Shown here: piece by piece, positions 25,392-34,031 of the stretch
Numbering within the stretch: position 1 is the first letter of the stretch
Layout: every line of letters begins with the position of its first letter
Assembly: GCF_027023865.1 (NCBI RefSeq)
Contig: NZ_JALVUC010000016.1
Span: 1-64,000 of the forward strand
Direction: 5' to 3'
Origin: Thermococcus sp.
Lineage (GTDB): Archaea > Methanobacteriota_B > Thermococci > Thermococcales > Thermococcaceae
Length of the DNA stretch: 64,000 nt
Notes under the pieces: model-generated
Database searches by the model: none
Told to the model about the DNA's origin: nothing
Seen by the model: the letters and a program-made list of their open reading frames with translations, nothing else
Position numbers and translations under genes: made by a program

Positions 25392-28300
25392 TCACACCCT
25401 ATCCTTTAACTTCAAGGAGGGTCTTATCACCATCGCCTTAAGCTCGTCAAGCAGGAGTTTGAACGCGTAGCTCATTTCCACTTTACTTATCCTCTCCTCT
25501 TCGCCGCAGACCGGGCAGTAGACCTTACCGCGGCGTTTATCCTCGATGGCAATGTGTCCGCAGTTCTCACAGACCCAGACCTCTGACTTGTCGCTCTCCT
25601 CCAGCAGTCTCTCTATAAGGAGCATTGCGGCGCCGTGTCCTATGAGGACGTCACGCTCCATCTCACCAAACCTCAGGCCGCCTTCGCGAGCCCTTCCTTC
25701 CGTCGGTTGCTTGGTGAGCACCTGAACAGGGCCGCGAGAGCGTGCGTGCATCTTGTCTGCGACCATGTGGTGGAGTCTCTGGTAGTAGATGACGCCAACG
25801 AATACGTCCGCCTCAAGCCTTCTGCCGGTTATGCCGTCATACATTACCTCCCTTCCGTTGTGCTTGAAGCCAAGCTCCTCAAGTTCCTTCCTGAGTCTCT
25901 CCTCCGGCTCGCCTATGAAAGCAGTGCCGTCAACACGTCTGCCCTTGAGCGCGGCGACCTTTCCGCCGATGGCCTCGAGGAGCTGTCCGACGGTCATACG
26001 GCTCGGGATACCGTGTGGGTTGACGATAAGGTCTGGAACGATCCCGCTCTCCGTCCAGGGCATATCCTCCTGCGGGACGATGAGTCCAATGACACCCTTC
26101 TGGCCGTGTCTGCTCGCGAACTTGTCGCCGAACTCTGGAATGCGCAGGTCTCTCGTGGTCACCTTGACGAGCTTGGTTCCGTCGCCGGTCTCGGTTATGA
26201 TGACCTTGTCGACTGTGCCCCTCTCGCTTGGCCTCACTGAAACGCTCGTCTCGCGCCTCTCCTGAAGGATTATACCTCCAAGACCACTCTGCTCCTCAAG
26301 GAACCTTGGCGGTGAGGTCCTCCCAACGAGAACGTCCTTACCGGTAACCTTTGATTCCGGGAAGATGAGGCCGTCCTCGTCGAGGTGGCGGTAGTATCTC
26401 TCGCCAAGGTAACCCTGTATTGTTGGATCCGGAACCTCAAAGCGGTCGGTCTGGCCTCCGAGGTAGCGCTTTTCTTCCGCCTCGTATGTCCTGAAGAAGG
26501 TGCTCCTCCCGAGGCCGCGCTCGATTGAGGCCTTGTTCATTATGATGGCATCTTCCATGTTATATCCGGCGTAGCTGAGAACCGCAACGACGAAGTTCTG
26601 GCCAGCTGGCCTGTCCTCGAAACCCACGGCCTTCATTATTCTCGAGTTAACGAGCGGAACCTCGGGGTAGTGCATGAGGTGTCCGCGGGTGTCGACCCTT
26701 ATGCGGAAGTTCGCACTTCCAAAGCCGAGGCTCTGCTTGGCCATGCCCGCTCCGTAGGTGTTACGCGGTGCCGCGTTGTGCTCAGGATAAGGGACGAGCG
26801 AGGCTGGAATACCGAGTATTGCGGCTGGCATAAGCTCTAGGTGAGTGTGCTCTTCCGTTACCTCCCAGGGCCAAGTAGCGACGTAGGCATTCTCCTCCTC
26901 GTCGGCATCCAGATACTCTATAACTCCCATCCCGACGAGGTCGCTCCAGGAGAGCGTTCCATTCTTCACCCCCTCGACGTGCTCTCTCGTGAGCTTTGGC
27001 TGGCCGTTCTCCACTATGATGAGAGGCCTTCTGACCCTGCCGTCGTCGCTGTTGACGTAGATTTCCTTAACGTCCTGGTCATGGTAGATTGCCACGTTGA
27101 TAACGTCGCTTATCCTGCCACTTCTCCTGTCGGACCTTATCCTGCTGACAAGAGCCCGACCGTCTTCAATTGTTCCCATAAGAACACCGTTGAGGTAAAC
27201 GCGCCACAGCTCGGGATTTGGCCTGCGCTCCTCTATCGGAACGATGCCAAGCCTGCTCAGGTACTCCCTGACCTCCTCTTCGGGAATGCCGGTGGTTATC
27301 TGAGACATCAGGGCGAGGTTCTTGACAAGACCACAGTTTGGACCTTCGGGCGTTTCCGTTGGGCAGATTCTACCCCAATGAGTTCCGTGCAAATCACGCG
27401 CCTCAAAGTGGGGCTGATCCCTGCTGAGCGGCGATGTAACGCGTCTAAGGTGCGATAGGGTTGACATGTAGTTCGTCCTATCCAGGAGCTGGCTGACACC
27501 GGTTCTCCCGCCGGGCCAGGCACCGGTAGCAAGGGCGTGCTCAATCCTCTCGCTTAGAACGTCGGGTCTTATCGAGTTTCTAACAAACCTTTGAATGTTC
27601 TCGAAGGTGTAGCGCTCGCCCTTCCTCTGGTAGGTCTTGGTCATCTGATACTGCATGTCCTTGACGAGCTGGCCGAAGGCAACCCTGAAGAGATCCCTGA
27701 GGAGGTCTCCCGCCAGTTTGAGCCTCTTGTTGGCGTAGTGGTCCTTGTCGTCCTCGCCGCGGAGGCCGAGTGAAAGCTCAAGAACCTTAAGGGCCATCAT
27801 GCCGAGGTAGTAAGCCTTTGCACGTCTGTCCTTCTCCTCGACGCCCATGTGGGGTAGGAGGTTATTGTCGGTTATGTTGTTGGCCCTCTTGAGCCTGTAC
27901 TCTTTAGGCTGACCAGGTAGGGAGAGCTTCCCAATGTAGTCTAGGGCCTCCTCTTGGGTTGTTATGTCGCTCGCGTCCTCAAGGTTGTCGAAGAGAACCT
28001 GCTGTATCCTCGGGTCGTCGCTTACAGCCTCAACTATCTCCCTGTCACTGAGAAGCCCAAGGGCGCGCATGACGTAGACAAACTTAACCGGTCTCGGAAC
28101 GTTCGGAATGTTGACGTAGAGGATGCCGTCCTTCCTCCTCTCGACGGTGATGAGGGCGCGGTAGCCGTGCCTGTAGGAGAAAACCTTCGCGATTATCCTG
28201 TTCTGCCTTTCGTCCTTCTCGACAAGGGTCTTGTTCGGGGCGAGGTCCTCGATAGAAACTATAACCCTCTCAGAACCGTTTATGATGAAGTATCCACCTG

Positions 28301-28760
28301 AGTCGCGGGGATCCTCGCCGAGCTTCTCAAGTTCCTCATCGTTGAGGCCGTAGAGGCGGCATGCTTTCGATTTTAGCATTATCGGAAGCTCACCGATGCG
28401 AACCTCAACCGGCTCCTGTTCAATGCCCTTGATAACGGGTATAAGCTCAAGGTAGAGCGGTGCAGAATAGGTGAGGTTCCTTATGCGTGCATCCATCGGG
28501 TAGAGCGGCTTTCTCTGTCCCTGGGCCTCCTGAAACTCGGGTTCTCCAAGGCGTATCTTCCCGAACTTGACCTCAAAGTCGGGTATATCCGGTTTGAGGC
28601 CGCCGAACTCGTCTATAACTCCTTGCATCCCATAATCGATGAACGCGTTGTAAGAATCAAGATGCTGCCTCACAAGGCCGTTTTCCTTCCAATAGGCTTC
28701 CATAACAACCCAAAGGCCATCTTGAGTAACATCAACAACGGTAGGTCCCCTCGATGCCAT
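25392..28760 (-). CDS. rpoB: DNA-directed RNA polymerase subunit B
   Basis: The 1122-residue second-largest subunit in one piece (fused B''/B' form, as in Thermococcales and Crenarchaeota). Conserved blocks include [61 protein letters not shown] and the C-terminal zinc ribbon [23 protein letters not shown]. It follows rpoH after 15 bp and precedes rpoA1 by 4 bp. Confidence 0.97.
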   Translation of the reverse strand: MASRGPTVVDVTQDGLWVVMEAYWKENGLVRQHLDSYNAFIDYGMQGVIDEFGGLKPDIPDFEVKFGKIRLGEPEFQEAQGQRKPLYPMDARIRNLTYSAPLYLELIPVIKGIEQEPVEVRIGELPIMLKSKACRLYGLNDEELEKLGEDPRDSGGYFIINGSERVIVSIEDLAPNKTLVEKDERQNRIIAKVFSYRHGYRALITVERRKDGILYVNIPNVPRPVKFVYVMRALGLLSDREIVEAVSDDPRIQQVLFDNLEDASDITTQEEALDYIGKLSLPGQPKEYRLKRANNITDNNLLPHMGVEEKDRRAKAYYLGMMALKVLELSLGLRGEDDKDHYANKRLKLAGDLLRDLFRVAFGQLVKDMQYQMTKTYQRKGERYTFENIQRFVRNSIRPDVLSERIEHALATGAWPGGRTGVSQLLDRTNYMSTLSHLRRVTSPLSRDQPHFEARDLHGTHWGRICPTETPEGPNCGLVKNLALMSQITTGIPEEEVREYLSRLGIVPIEERRPNPELWRVYLNGVLMGTIEDGRALVSRIRSDRRSGRISDVINVAIYHDQDVKEIYVNSDDGRVRRPLIIVENGQPKLTREHVEGVKNGTLSWSDLVGMGVIEYLDADEEENAYVATWPWEVTEEHTHLELMPAAILGIPASLVPYPEHNAAPRNTYGAGMAKQSLGFGSANFRIRVDTRGHLMHYPEVPLVNSRIMKAVGFEDRPAGQNFVVAVLSYAGYNMEDAIIMNKASIERGLGRSTFFRTYEAEEKRYLGGQTDRFEVPDPTIQGYLGERYYRHLDEDGLIFPESKVTGKDVLVGRTSPPRFLEEQSGLGGIILQERRETSVSVRPSERGTVDKVIITETGDGTKLVKVTTRDLRIPEFGDKFASRHGQKGVIGLIVPQEDMPWTESGIVPDLIVNPHGIPSRMTVGQLLEAIGGKVAALKGRRVDGTAFIGEPEERLRKELEELGFKHNGREVMYDGITGRRLEADVFVGVIYYQRLHHMVADKMHARSRGPVQVLTKQPTEGRAREGGLRFGEMERDVLIGHGAAMLLIERLLEESDKSEVWVCENCGHIAIEDKRRGKVYCPVCGEEERISKVEMSYAFKLLLDELKAMVIRPSLKLKDRV

Positions 28761-28775
28761 AATCTCACCTCAGAA

Positions 28776-29024
28776 TCAATCCTCCACCACAAGACGGTAG
28801 TAATAATAGTAGCCCGCCGTTGGGCTTTTTCTTTTTATCTCTAGAACATCACCGGGCTTTGCACCGAGTGCCACCACGGCAGGGTCTGAAACCCTAATCT
28901 GCGGGAGCTGGGATATCTTTATTCTGTACTTCTTGAGAAGCGCCTCCCGCTCCTCCTCGCTGAGGATTCTGTGCTCGGGAACCAGCTCATGGGTGAATAC
29001 ATCAAACTCTTTTTTCGTCGCCAC
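28776..29024 (-). CDS. rpoH: DNA-directed RNA polymerase subunit H
   Basis: An 82-residue archaeal RpoH (homologue of the C-terminal domain of eukaryotic Rpb5): [29 protein letters not shown] and the [30 protein letters not shown] motif. The start codon is GTG 29024. First gene of the rpoH-B-A1-A2-L30e-nusA-S12-S7 operon. Confidence 0.96.
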   Translation of the reverse strand: MATKKEFDVFTHELVPEHRILSEEEREALLKKYRIKISQLPQIRVSDPAVVALGAKPGDVLEIKRKSPTAGYYYYYRLVVED

Positions 29025-29086
29025 CGAGAATTGCCCCCTTAACCTTTTTTAAGAACGATACCACTACCTCCCCCTGCGGGTTTCGG

Positions 29087-29100
29087 TATATAAGCTTTTC
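29087..29100 (-). promoter_or_regulatory. Promoter of the RNA polymerase operon
   Basis: On the minus strand GAAAAGCTTATATACC contains a purine-rich BRE followed by TTATATA (29087-29093). Transcription would start near 29064 and leave a leader of about 40 nt before rpoH. No other equally good TATA lies closer. Confidence 0.65.
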
Positions 29101-29382
29101 GAGTGCTATCTCGGCAGAACGGGTTTATATCGGTTGCGTAAAGTTTAAGAATCTTTTTTAAGCCGGTTAAGGGGCTTTAATGTACTGGATGGTTCATCAT
29201 GCTCCACAAAATTTATAAACCTCAGATGACCCCCCGGACTCCTTTTCTCGAGGGAAGCTTCAATACTGGGTAAGTTGGCTGTCTAATCAACGTTGATTAT
29301 AATACAAAGACGTACCAAATCCAAAGTAGATTAAAAAGATAGTGTTGTTTTAACAAAAATATTGGGAGTAAATCGTCAGGAT
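29101..29382. other. Spacer between upp and rpoH with a perfect palindrome
   Basis: No gene is visible. TAATCAACGTTGATTA at 29284-29299 is a perfect 16-bp palindrome, close to the 3' end of upp (minus strand). A strong TATA-like AAAATTTATAAACC lies near 29208-29221 and another TTTATATC near 29123-29132, so an untranslated transcript is possible but none is defined. Confidence 0.4.
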
Positions 29383-30051
29383 CTAAAGCTTAATCGGCGC
29401 GCCAAAGGCTCTGTCACCTGCATCCCCAAGGCCGGGTAGAATGTAACCCTTTTCGTTCAGCTCCCTGTCTACTGCGGCCACAAAAACCTCGACGTCAGGA
29501 TAGATCTCTTTTATCCTTCTTATCCCATCGGGAGCCGCTAAAACGCCAACCACAACGTAGCGCTTGGCCTTTCCGTAGCGCTTCACCTCGCTGAGCACCT
29601 TCATGAGCGTTGAACCCGTCGCTATCATCGGGTCCGCTATGATGACGGTATCTTCGGGCCTCACCTGCGGCACCTTGACGTATTTCATCTCAATCTCGAA
29701 CTTCGGTGCCTTCCCGCGCGAGGCCGAAATGACTCCAACGCGTGCGTGTTCGAGAACTTTGATGAGCCCTTCCATCAGCGGTATGGCCGCGCGGAGGACG
29801 GTTATTATCACAATGTTGCGCCTGTCCTTTACGAGAATCCCCTCCGTCTCCTCAAGGGGTGTCTTCACGATGACCTTCTCGGTTGCCATGGTCTTAGTCA
29901 ACTCGTAAGCTATGTAACGGCCGAGTTTGACAAGCCCCTTCCTGAAGGCTATCGGCCCCGTCCTCTCATTGCGAAGCTCACTCAGTATCTCCATTATGAA
30001 CGGGCTGTCCTCGAAGGAGTAGACGCCTTCCCAGCGTTTATCCCTCTTCAT
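29383..30051 (-). CDS. upp: Uracil phosphoribosyltransferase
   Basis: A 222-residue enzyme that makes UMP from uracil and PRPP (pyrimidine salvage). The PRPP loop [18 protein letters not shown] and the uracil-binding C-terminal [16 protein letters not shown] are conserved; [12 protein letters not shown] is the dimer-interface/allosteric region. Archaeal Upp is GTP-activated and CTP-inhibited in the cases studied. It is transcribed toward rpoH and lies 84 bp downstream of dcd. Confidence 0.94.
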   Translation of the reverse strand: MKRDKRWEGVYSFEDSPFIMEILSELRNERTGPIAFRKGLVKLGRYIAYELTKTMATEKVIVKTPLEETEGILVKDRRNIVIITVLRAAIPLMEGLIKVLEHARVGVISASRGKAPKFEIEMKYVKVPQVRPEDTVIIADPMIATGSTLMKVLSEVKRYGKAKRYVVVGVLAAPDGIRRIKEIYPDVEVFVAAVDRELNEKGYILPGLGDAGDRAFGAPIKL

Positions 30052-30135
30052 GTTCTCACCATTAAAACTTTGGTGGGGAGTTTATTAGACTTCCGCTCGG
30101 CAATTTTGTCATTATGTTTTTATTTTTTTGACAAA

Positions 30136-30606
30136 TCAGCGTTTCTTCCTCTTTGATAAGGCCAAATGGCGACTGCCCTGGTAGTTGCCGCGGTATGGTT
30201 TTTGGGAGGGACCCTCAAGGTGATGAAACGCTATCTGAACGAAGCGTTCACCGTAGGTCAGCTCCACAGGTTCTGAGGAGGAGTTAAAAATGGCCAGGGT
30301 CAAGTTGCCATCCCATCCGGGGTCTACCCAAGCAAAGGAACCGAGCAAACCCTCCCTTGCAAGGCTACTCCTGATTTTCATGTCACCCATAACATCGTCC
30401 GGGAGCTTCACGCGCTCAAGGGTGAGAACAAGGGCGTGGGCCTTAGGTGGGATTATGATGTTACCATCCTTCTCGACGTCGATGAGCCTTCCGTCTAGGT
30501 AAGCTTCCTCGCCAACTCGAAGGTCGTAGCCAGCGGGTTGTAGGGATTTCTCACTGAAAGGTTCTATGAGAATATCCTTTCTGATCTTCCAGTCAGGGAG
30601 CATCAT
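30136..30606 (-). CDS. dcd: dCTP deaminase
   Basis: A 156-residue trimeric dCTP deaminase/dUTPase-fold enzyme that yields dUTP from dCTP. Motifs: LPDWKIRKDILIEPFSEKSLQPAGYDLRVG, MKIRSSLAREGLLGSFAWVDPGWDGNLTLAIFN and GERFVQIAFHHLE. I start at ATG 30606 (MMLPDWK), which has GGTGGTT upstream; the 65 extra codons to 30801 are AT-rich and do not look coded. Whether it also has dUTPase activity cannot be told. Likely co-transcribed with upp. Confidence 0.92.
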   Translation of the reverse strand: MMLPDWKIRKDILIEPFSEKSLQPAGYDLRVGEEAYLDGRLIDVEKDGNIIIPPKAHALVLTLERVKLPDDVMGDMKIRSSLAREGLLGSFAWVDPGWDGNLTLAIFNSSSEPVELTYGERFVQIAFHHLEGPSQKPYRGNYQGSRHLALSKRKKR

Positions 30607-30928
30607 CCAAACCACCGGGGAGAATGGGATGTTGGATATAAAACGGTTCCGGATTGGGACGGTACCCTCTCCATCATAAACGAGCATGCTGTAGGTGAAA
30701 ACTGTCCTCGAAGAGTTCCTGTGTGCTTTGTAATGGGAGTTTAGCAGGTTTTCTTTTGGAGAGTGTCTGTTATTAATTAAGTTTTCTCTCTTCTGCACCA
30801 AGGGCAGTTATCCTCGCAGCGGAACACTACAAAACCAGCAGATGCAATAACAAACCTCCCGGACCCCTGAGATCTCCAAAAAAACACATATAAACTTTGA
30901 CGAAACTTTGCCTAGCAGAAGTTTCTTG
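30607..30928. other. Spacer between tRNA-Thr and dcd
   Basis: Holds the dcd promoter region and, at about 30881-30928, a copy of the tRNA 3'-flank sequence (ACTTTGACGAAACTTTGCC followed by GAAGTTTCTTG) directly after tRNA-Thr. An in-frame extension of dcd reaches 30801 but lacks coding character. Nothing else is seen. Confidence 0.45.
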
Positions 30929-31005
30929 TGGAGCCCCGGGCGGGATTTGAACCCGCGACCGGCGGATTACAAGTCCGCCGCCCCGCCAGGCTAGGCTACC
31001 GGGGC
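30929..31005 (-). tRNA. tRNA-Thr (TGT)
   Basis: On the minus strand: acceptor GCCCCGG/CCGGGGC, discriminator T and encoded CCA. Anticodon stem GCGGA/TCCGC with loop CTTGTAA, anticodon TGT. Promoter TTTATAAA at 31034-31041. Confidence 0.95.
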
Positions 31006-31027
31006 ACCGCCAGCTAATCCCTCTCTT

Positions 31028-31050
31028 GAACGCTTTATAAATTTAACCGT
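31028..31050 (-). promoter_or_regulatory. tRNA-Thr promoter, inverted copy of the tRNA-Arg promoter
   Basis: The 23 bp at 31028-31050 are the exact reverse complement of 15227-15249. On the minus strand this gives TTTATAAA about 33 bp upstream of tRNA-Thr. Further similarity (TTAGCTGGC before the tRNA) extends to the tRNA start in both loci. Confidence 0.75.
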
Positions 31051-31078
31051 TATGCTGCCATCTAAAAACCTATATGTA

Positions 31079-31146
31079 TCTAGCCTGGTCTAGGACAGCG
31101 GCCTGCCACGCCGCTGGCCCGGGTTCAAATCCCGGCCACCGCACCA
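31079..31146 (+). pseudogene. Truncated tRNA-Gly (GCC) copy
   Basis: From TCTAGCCTGG to the CCA end these 68 nt are identical to the intact tRNA-Gly at 15092-15169, but the first 10 nt (GCGGTGGTAG, the 5' acceptor strand) are replaced by TATATGTA-type sequence, so the acceptor stem cannot form. The TATA box seen in front of the intact gene is missing; only TATATG lies next to it. It should be non-functional. Confidence 0.85.
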
Positions 31147-31235
31147 CAACAACCCTTTGTTGGCGCAAAGCGTTGACGGAAGACGAGGTGCCTTTTCTAT
31201 ACGGTTCAGATTCTGAAAGGGTTTTATTCGCTTGC
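31147..31235 (+). repeat. tRNA-flanking dispersed repeat, segment A (copy 2)
   Basis: Counterpart of 15355-15465: CCTTTGTTGGCGCAAAGCG, then GACGAGGTGCCTTTTC and GATTCTGAAAGGGTTTTATT. It follows the truncated tRNA-Gly as copy 1 follows tRNA-Arg. Confidence 0.55.
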
Positions 31236-31299
31236 TCCTTTGGTGAGTGTTTCACTGACAAAGCGCCTTCGGGCACTGATAATGGAAGAACTGATTGGA

Positions 31300-31430
31300 G
31301 AGGGTGATTTAATATTAAACCCCCTCAAAACTTGCCTTTTGGACAGTGCACGACTGGCTTTTTGCTCTTTGAGGAGAGGGGCGCTCTTTGATCAAACTTT
31401 GTTTTGTAAAGTTTGTTTGCCTTCGCAAAG
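31300..31430 (+). repeat. tRNA-flanking dispersed repeat, segment B (copy 2)
   Basis: Counterpart of 16912-17035, ending in CTTTGATCAAACTTTG, then TTTTGTAAAGTTTG. Here it lies about 65 bp after segment A with no TnpB between, so this locus may represent the state without the insertion. Confidence 0.6.
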
Positions 31431-31720
31431 TTTCATCAAAGTTCGTAGCTCCTTCTTTAAGTGTCACTCGTAATGGCTTTCTGCTTGAATTCAATTGTTT
31501 TGGACGAGGACTCTTGTGAGTGCTCCTTGTGAAGGGGTTTAATTCTAAAATCGACGCCAGTAGGGCGTCAGGGGGAAAGTAACCCCCTTGATAAATTGGC
31601 ATTTTGTCCATTGTTCTCCTTAGGAACTGTTCTCAGGGAAAAACCTGACCCTCTAATTGCAGAACTGAGGGGAGCCACGAACTTTTGGTCAAGCTTTTTC
31701 TAAAAGCTTGTTTGCAAAGT
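31430..31720 (+). repeat. tRNA-flanking dispersed repeat, segment C (copy 1)
   Basis: Near-identical to 40677-40985 at its left part: CATCAAAGTTCRTAGCTCCTT, then YTTTAAGTGTCACTCGTRATGG, TTTCTGCTTGAATTCA, TTTTGGACGAG and CTTGTGAAGGGGTTTA occur in both copies in the same order; the right part (TTGTTCTC ... AACTTT ... AAAAGCTT) is more diverged. No convincing coding frame. Confidence 0.7.
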
Positions 31721-31746
31721 TTGTTAAAAAGATAAAAATAAAGCTT

Positions 31747-33084
31747 TTAAGCCCTCAGCTTCGCCAGTGCGTCCCCCGCGGCCTGATATATCTGATAACC
31801 CACTGGTGAGGCCGTCAAGAGCGGGTGCGTTGCTATCTGGAGCGTGTAGAGTTCACTCGCCGTCAATCTTTTCTGTATCGCTAGCGCGAGGATGTTTACC
31901 ATCTCGCCGACGCTCTTTCCACCCGCTACCTGAGCCCCCAGGATAGCGCCCCTATCGCGTGAGAATATGAGCTTAACGGTAACAGTTGAGGTGTCGGGGA
32001 ACTTCGCCGGATGCCTGTTGGGGCCCCCTCCATAACCAACTATTACCTCAAACCCTTCCCTTCTGGTTGCCTCTTCAGTGAGACCTGCCGCTGCCAGGGT
32101 CAAACCCGCCACGCGGGTGGAATAAACACCTATCGTTCTCCTGTTCTCTCTGACTATCTGGAGCTTGAACAGGTTCGCACCGGCGATTCTGGCCTCAAAA
32201 GTTGCTGTCGATGCTAGCATGAGTGGGTGGGGCCTGCCCGTAAAGAAGTCACGGTGCTCGACGCAGTCACCGACGGCGAAGATGTCTGGATGTGACGTTC
32301 TCATGTACTCATCAGTCCAGATACCGTAGCGGGTAACCTTCAGACCCGCTTTAACAGCGAGTTCAACGTTGGGGCGGTAACCTATCGAAAAGATTACCAA
32401 ATCGGCTGGAAGCTCTCTCCCATCCACCAGCTTGACCTTCTCGACATTCCTATCGCCAAGAAGTCTTTCTGCCTCTCCGTGTACTACCTTGATGCCCACC
32501 TCCTTTAACTTTTCTTCAATCCTTTCACTGAACTCCGGATCGAAGGAGTTCCGGAGGAGCCTGCTCCTCACTACTATCGTGACATCCCTTCCGAGCTTCC
32601 TTATCCCCTCCCCAACCTCGAGGGATATGAAACCGCCGCCGATTATTACCACCTTCTTAGCTTCTCCTACCTTTTTGTGGAACTCCTTAAGGTAGTGGTA
32701 ATCCTTGGGAACGGTGTAAACTCCCTCAAGCTCGGCTCCGGGGAATTCAGGCTTCACTGGCTTCGAACCTGTCGCAAGGACGAGCTTATCCCAGGCAATC
32801 TCCTTTCCAGACTTGGTTTTGAGGGTCTTGGAGTTGGGGCTTATCCTACTTACTTCATCCGTCAGAACCCCAACGCCAAGGGGCTCGAGGAACTTCTCCA
32901 CGGGCAGTATGTCATCATCAATGCTCCCGAGGGTTCCAAAGATGTAGGGAATCCCGCAGGGTATCAAGCTTACATCCTCCTTCTTTATGACGAGGACACT
33001 TTTGTCGGGGTAGAAGCGATTGGCCGCTACCGCGGTCGTTAGCCCCCCGGCGCTCGCACCTATAACAACAACGTCGTACCTCAT
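31747..33084 (-). CDS. CoA-disulfide reductase / NADH oxidase family flavoprotein
   Basis: A 445-residue FAD enzyme of the pyridine nucleotide-disulfide reductase family. It has the FAD-binding N terminus (VVVIGASAGGLTTA), a second dinucleotide fold (VVIIGGGFISLEVGEGI), and the single redox cysteine C43 in LIPCGIPYI that is typical of CoA-disulfide reductases and NADH oxidases, plus SIGYRPN and FAVGDC. In Thermococcales relatives reduce CoA disulfide or, with CoA, elemental sulfur (NSR). Which of these it does here is unresolved. Single gene, ends just beside the repeat region. Confidence 0.87.
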   Translation of the reverse strand: MRYDVVVIGASAGGLTTAVAANRFYPDKSVLVIKKEDVSLIPCGIPYIFGTLGSIDDDILPVEKFLEPLGVGVLTDEVSRISPNSKTLKTKSGKEIAWDKLVLATGSKPVKPEFPGAELEGVYTVPKDYHYLKEFHKKVGEAKKVVIIGGGFISLEVGEGIRKLGRDVTIVVRSRLLRNSFDPEFSERIEEKLKEVGIKVVHGEAERLLGDRNVEKVKLVDGRELPADLVIFSIGYRPNVELAVKAGLKVTRYGIWTDEYMRTSHPDIFAVGDCVEHRDFFTGRPHPLMLASTATFEARIAGANLFKLQIVRENRRTIGVYSTRVAGLTLAAAGLTEEATRREGFEVIVGYGGGPNRHPAKFPDTSTVTVKLIFSRDRGAILGAQVAGGKSVGEMVNILALAIQKRLTASELYTLQIATHPLLTASPVGYQIYQAAGDALAKLRA

Positions 33085-33187
33085 TGTATCACCAGTGGAG
33101 GTTGAACGCGGGGCTATTAAACCGTTTCTTAAACCGGGGGTTTAAAACGCGGGAACACACGAGGGAAGAAGAGAACGGGAGTGGACA

Positions 33188-33991
33188 TCACTCCCCGGTG
33201 GCACCCTTGAGGGCATCTTTACAGGGGCATTTCCTCTCCTTTGGTATGTACTTGATGGACTTCATGAGGAGGTACTTTATCTCCCCGCCCTTCTTGGCCA
33301 TCAGCTTGACGACCTCGGTATGGGTGAGCTTCTCAGTATTTATTCCGGCCGCAAAGTTCGTGATGATAGCAACGCTGGCATAGCACATCTCAAGCTCCCT
33401 CGCTAGGGCCGCCTCCGGGCACTGAGTCATTCCAACGACGTCGGCACCGAGTATCTTCAAGGCCCTTATCTCGGCCCTCGTCTCAAAGCGCGGTCCCTCC
33501 ATGCAGGCGTAAGTACCGGTGGGATGGTAGTCAAAGCCCAACTCCCTCGCCGCCGTTATCAAAGCCTTTCTAAGCTCCGGACAGTATGGGTCGGTGAAAT
33601 CAACGTGAGCAACGAACTTCCTTTCGTGCGGACTCTCCTCACCGTCGTAGAATGTATAGTTCCTGGTTTTCGTGAAGTCCATGAGCTGGTCGAGTATTAC
33701 AAAGTCACCCGGCTTCATGACTTCATTGAGTGAACCAACGGCGGAGGTGGAGAGTATCCTCTCAACGCCCATTTCATGGAGTGCCCAGATGTTGGCGCGG
33801 TAGTTTATCCTGTGCGGTGGGACGCTATGACCCTCACCGTGCCTGGCTAGAAAAGCTATCTCCTCGCCGTCGTATTCCCCTACTTTCATCCTGACCTTCC
33901 CGTAGGGTGTGCTCACGAACTCTTCCCTGACGTTTTGGAGCAGGTTTGGGTCGTAGACGCCGGAACCTCCAATAACTGCTATCCTTGGCAT
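33188..33991 (-). CDS. Purine nucleoside phosphorylase, MTAP family
   Basis: A 267-residue phosphorylase that cleaves purine (deoxy/methylthio)nucleosides with phosphate. IAVIGGSGVYDP, ARHGEGHSVPPHRINYRANI, STSAVGSLNEVMKPGDFV and CMEGPRFETRAE are family motifs. The base-binding segment reads ITNFAAGI, with asparagine where 5'-methylthioadenosine phosphorylases have aspartate, which points to 6-oxopurines (inosine/guanosine). A CPC pair (C255, C257) near the C terminus matches the stabilising CXC disulfide known in the Pyrococcus enzymes. ATG 33991 has AGGTGAT upstream. Confidence 0.87.
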   Translation of the reverse strand: MPRIAVIGGSGVYDPNLLQNVREEFVSTPYGKVRMKVGEYDGEEIAFLARHGEGHSVPPHRINYRANIWALHEMGVERILSTSAVGSLNEVMKPGDFVILDQLMDFTKTRNYTFYDGEESPHERKFVAHVDFTDPYCPELRKALITAARELGFDYHPTGTYACMEGPRFETRAEIRALKILGADVVGMTQCPEAALARELEMCYASVAIITNFAAGINTEKLTHTEVVKLMAKKGGEIKYLLMKSIKYIPKERKCPCKDALKGATGE

Positions 33992-34031
33992 GGTATCACC
34001 TGGAAGGGGAAAAGGTGGGAGGCTTAAAACG

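Noticed and set aside
22673-28760. Inteins in rpoA1 or rpoB
   Set aside because: Both proteins have normal length and uninterrupted conserved motifs.
29180-29260. C/D box RNA next to the AAAATTTATAAACC promoter
   Set aside because: An ATGATGA exists on the minus strand at 29194-29200, but it lies upstream of the expected start site and no CTGA box follows at suitable distance.
30607-30801. N-terminal extension of dcd to 30801
   Set aside because: The 65 extra codons are AT-rich, not like the family, and a good ribosome binding site precedes ATG 30606.
31070-31611. Several short open frames in the repeat region after the truncated tRNA-Gly
   Set aside because: The frames are not kept between the two copies of the repeat, so they are unlikely to be genes.
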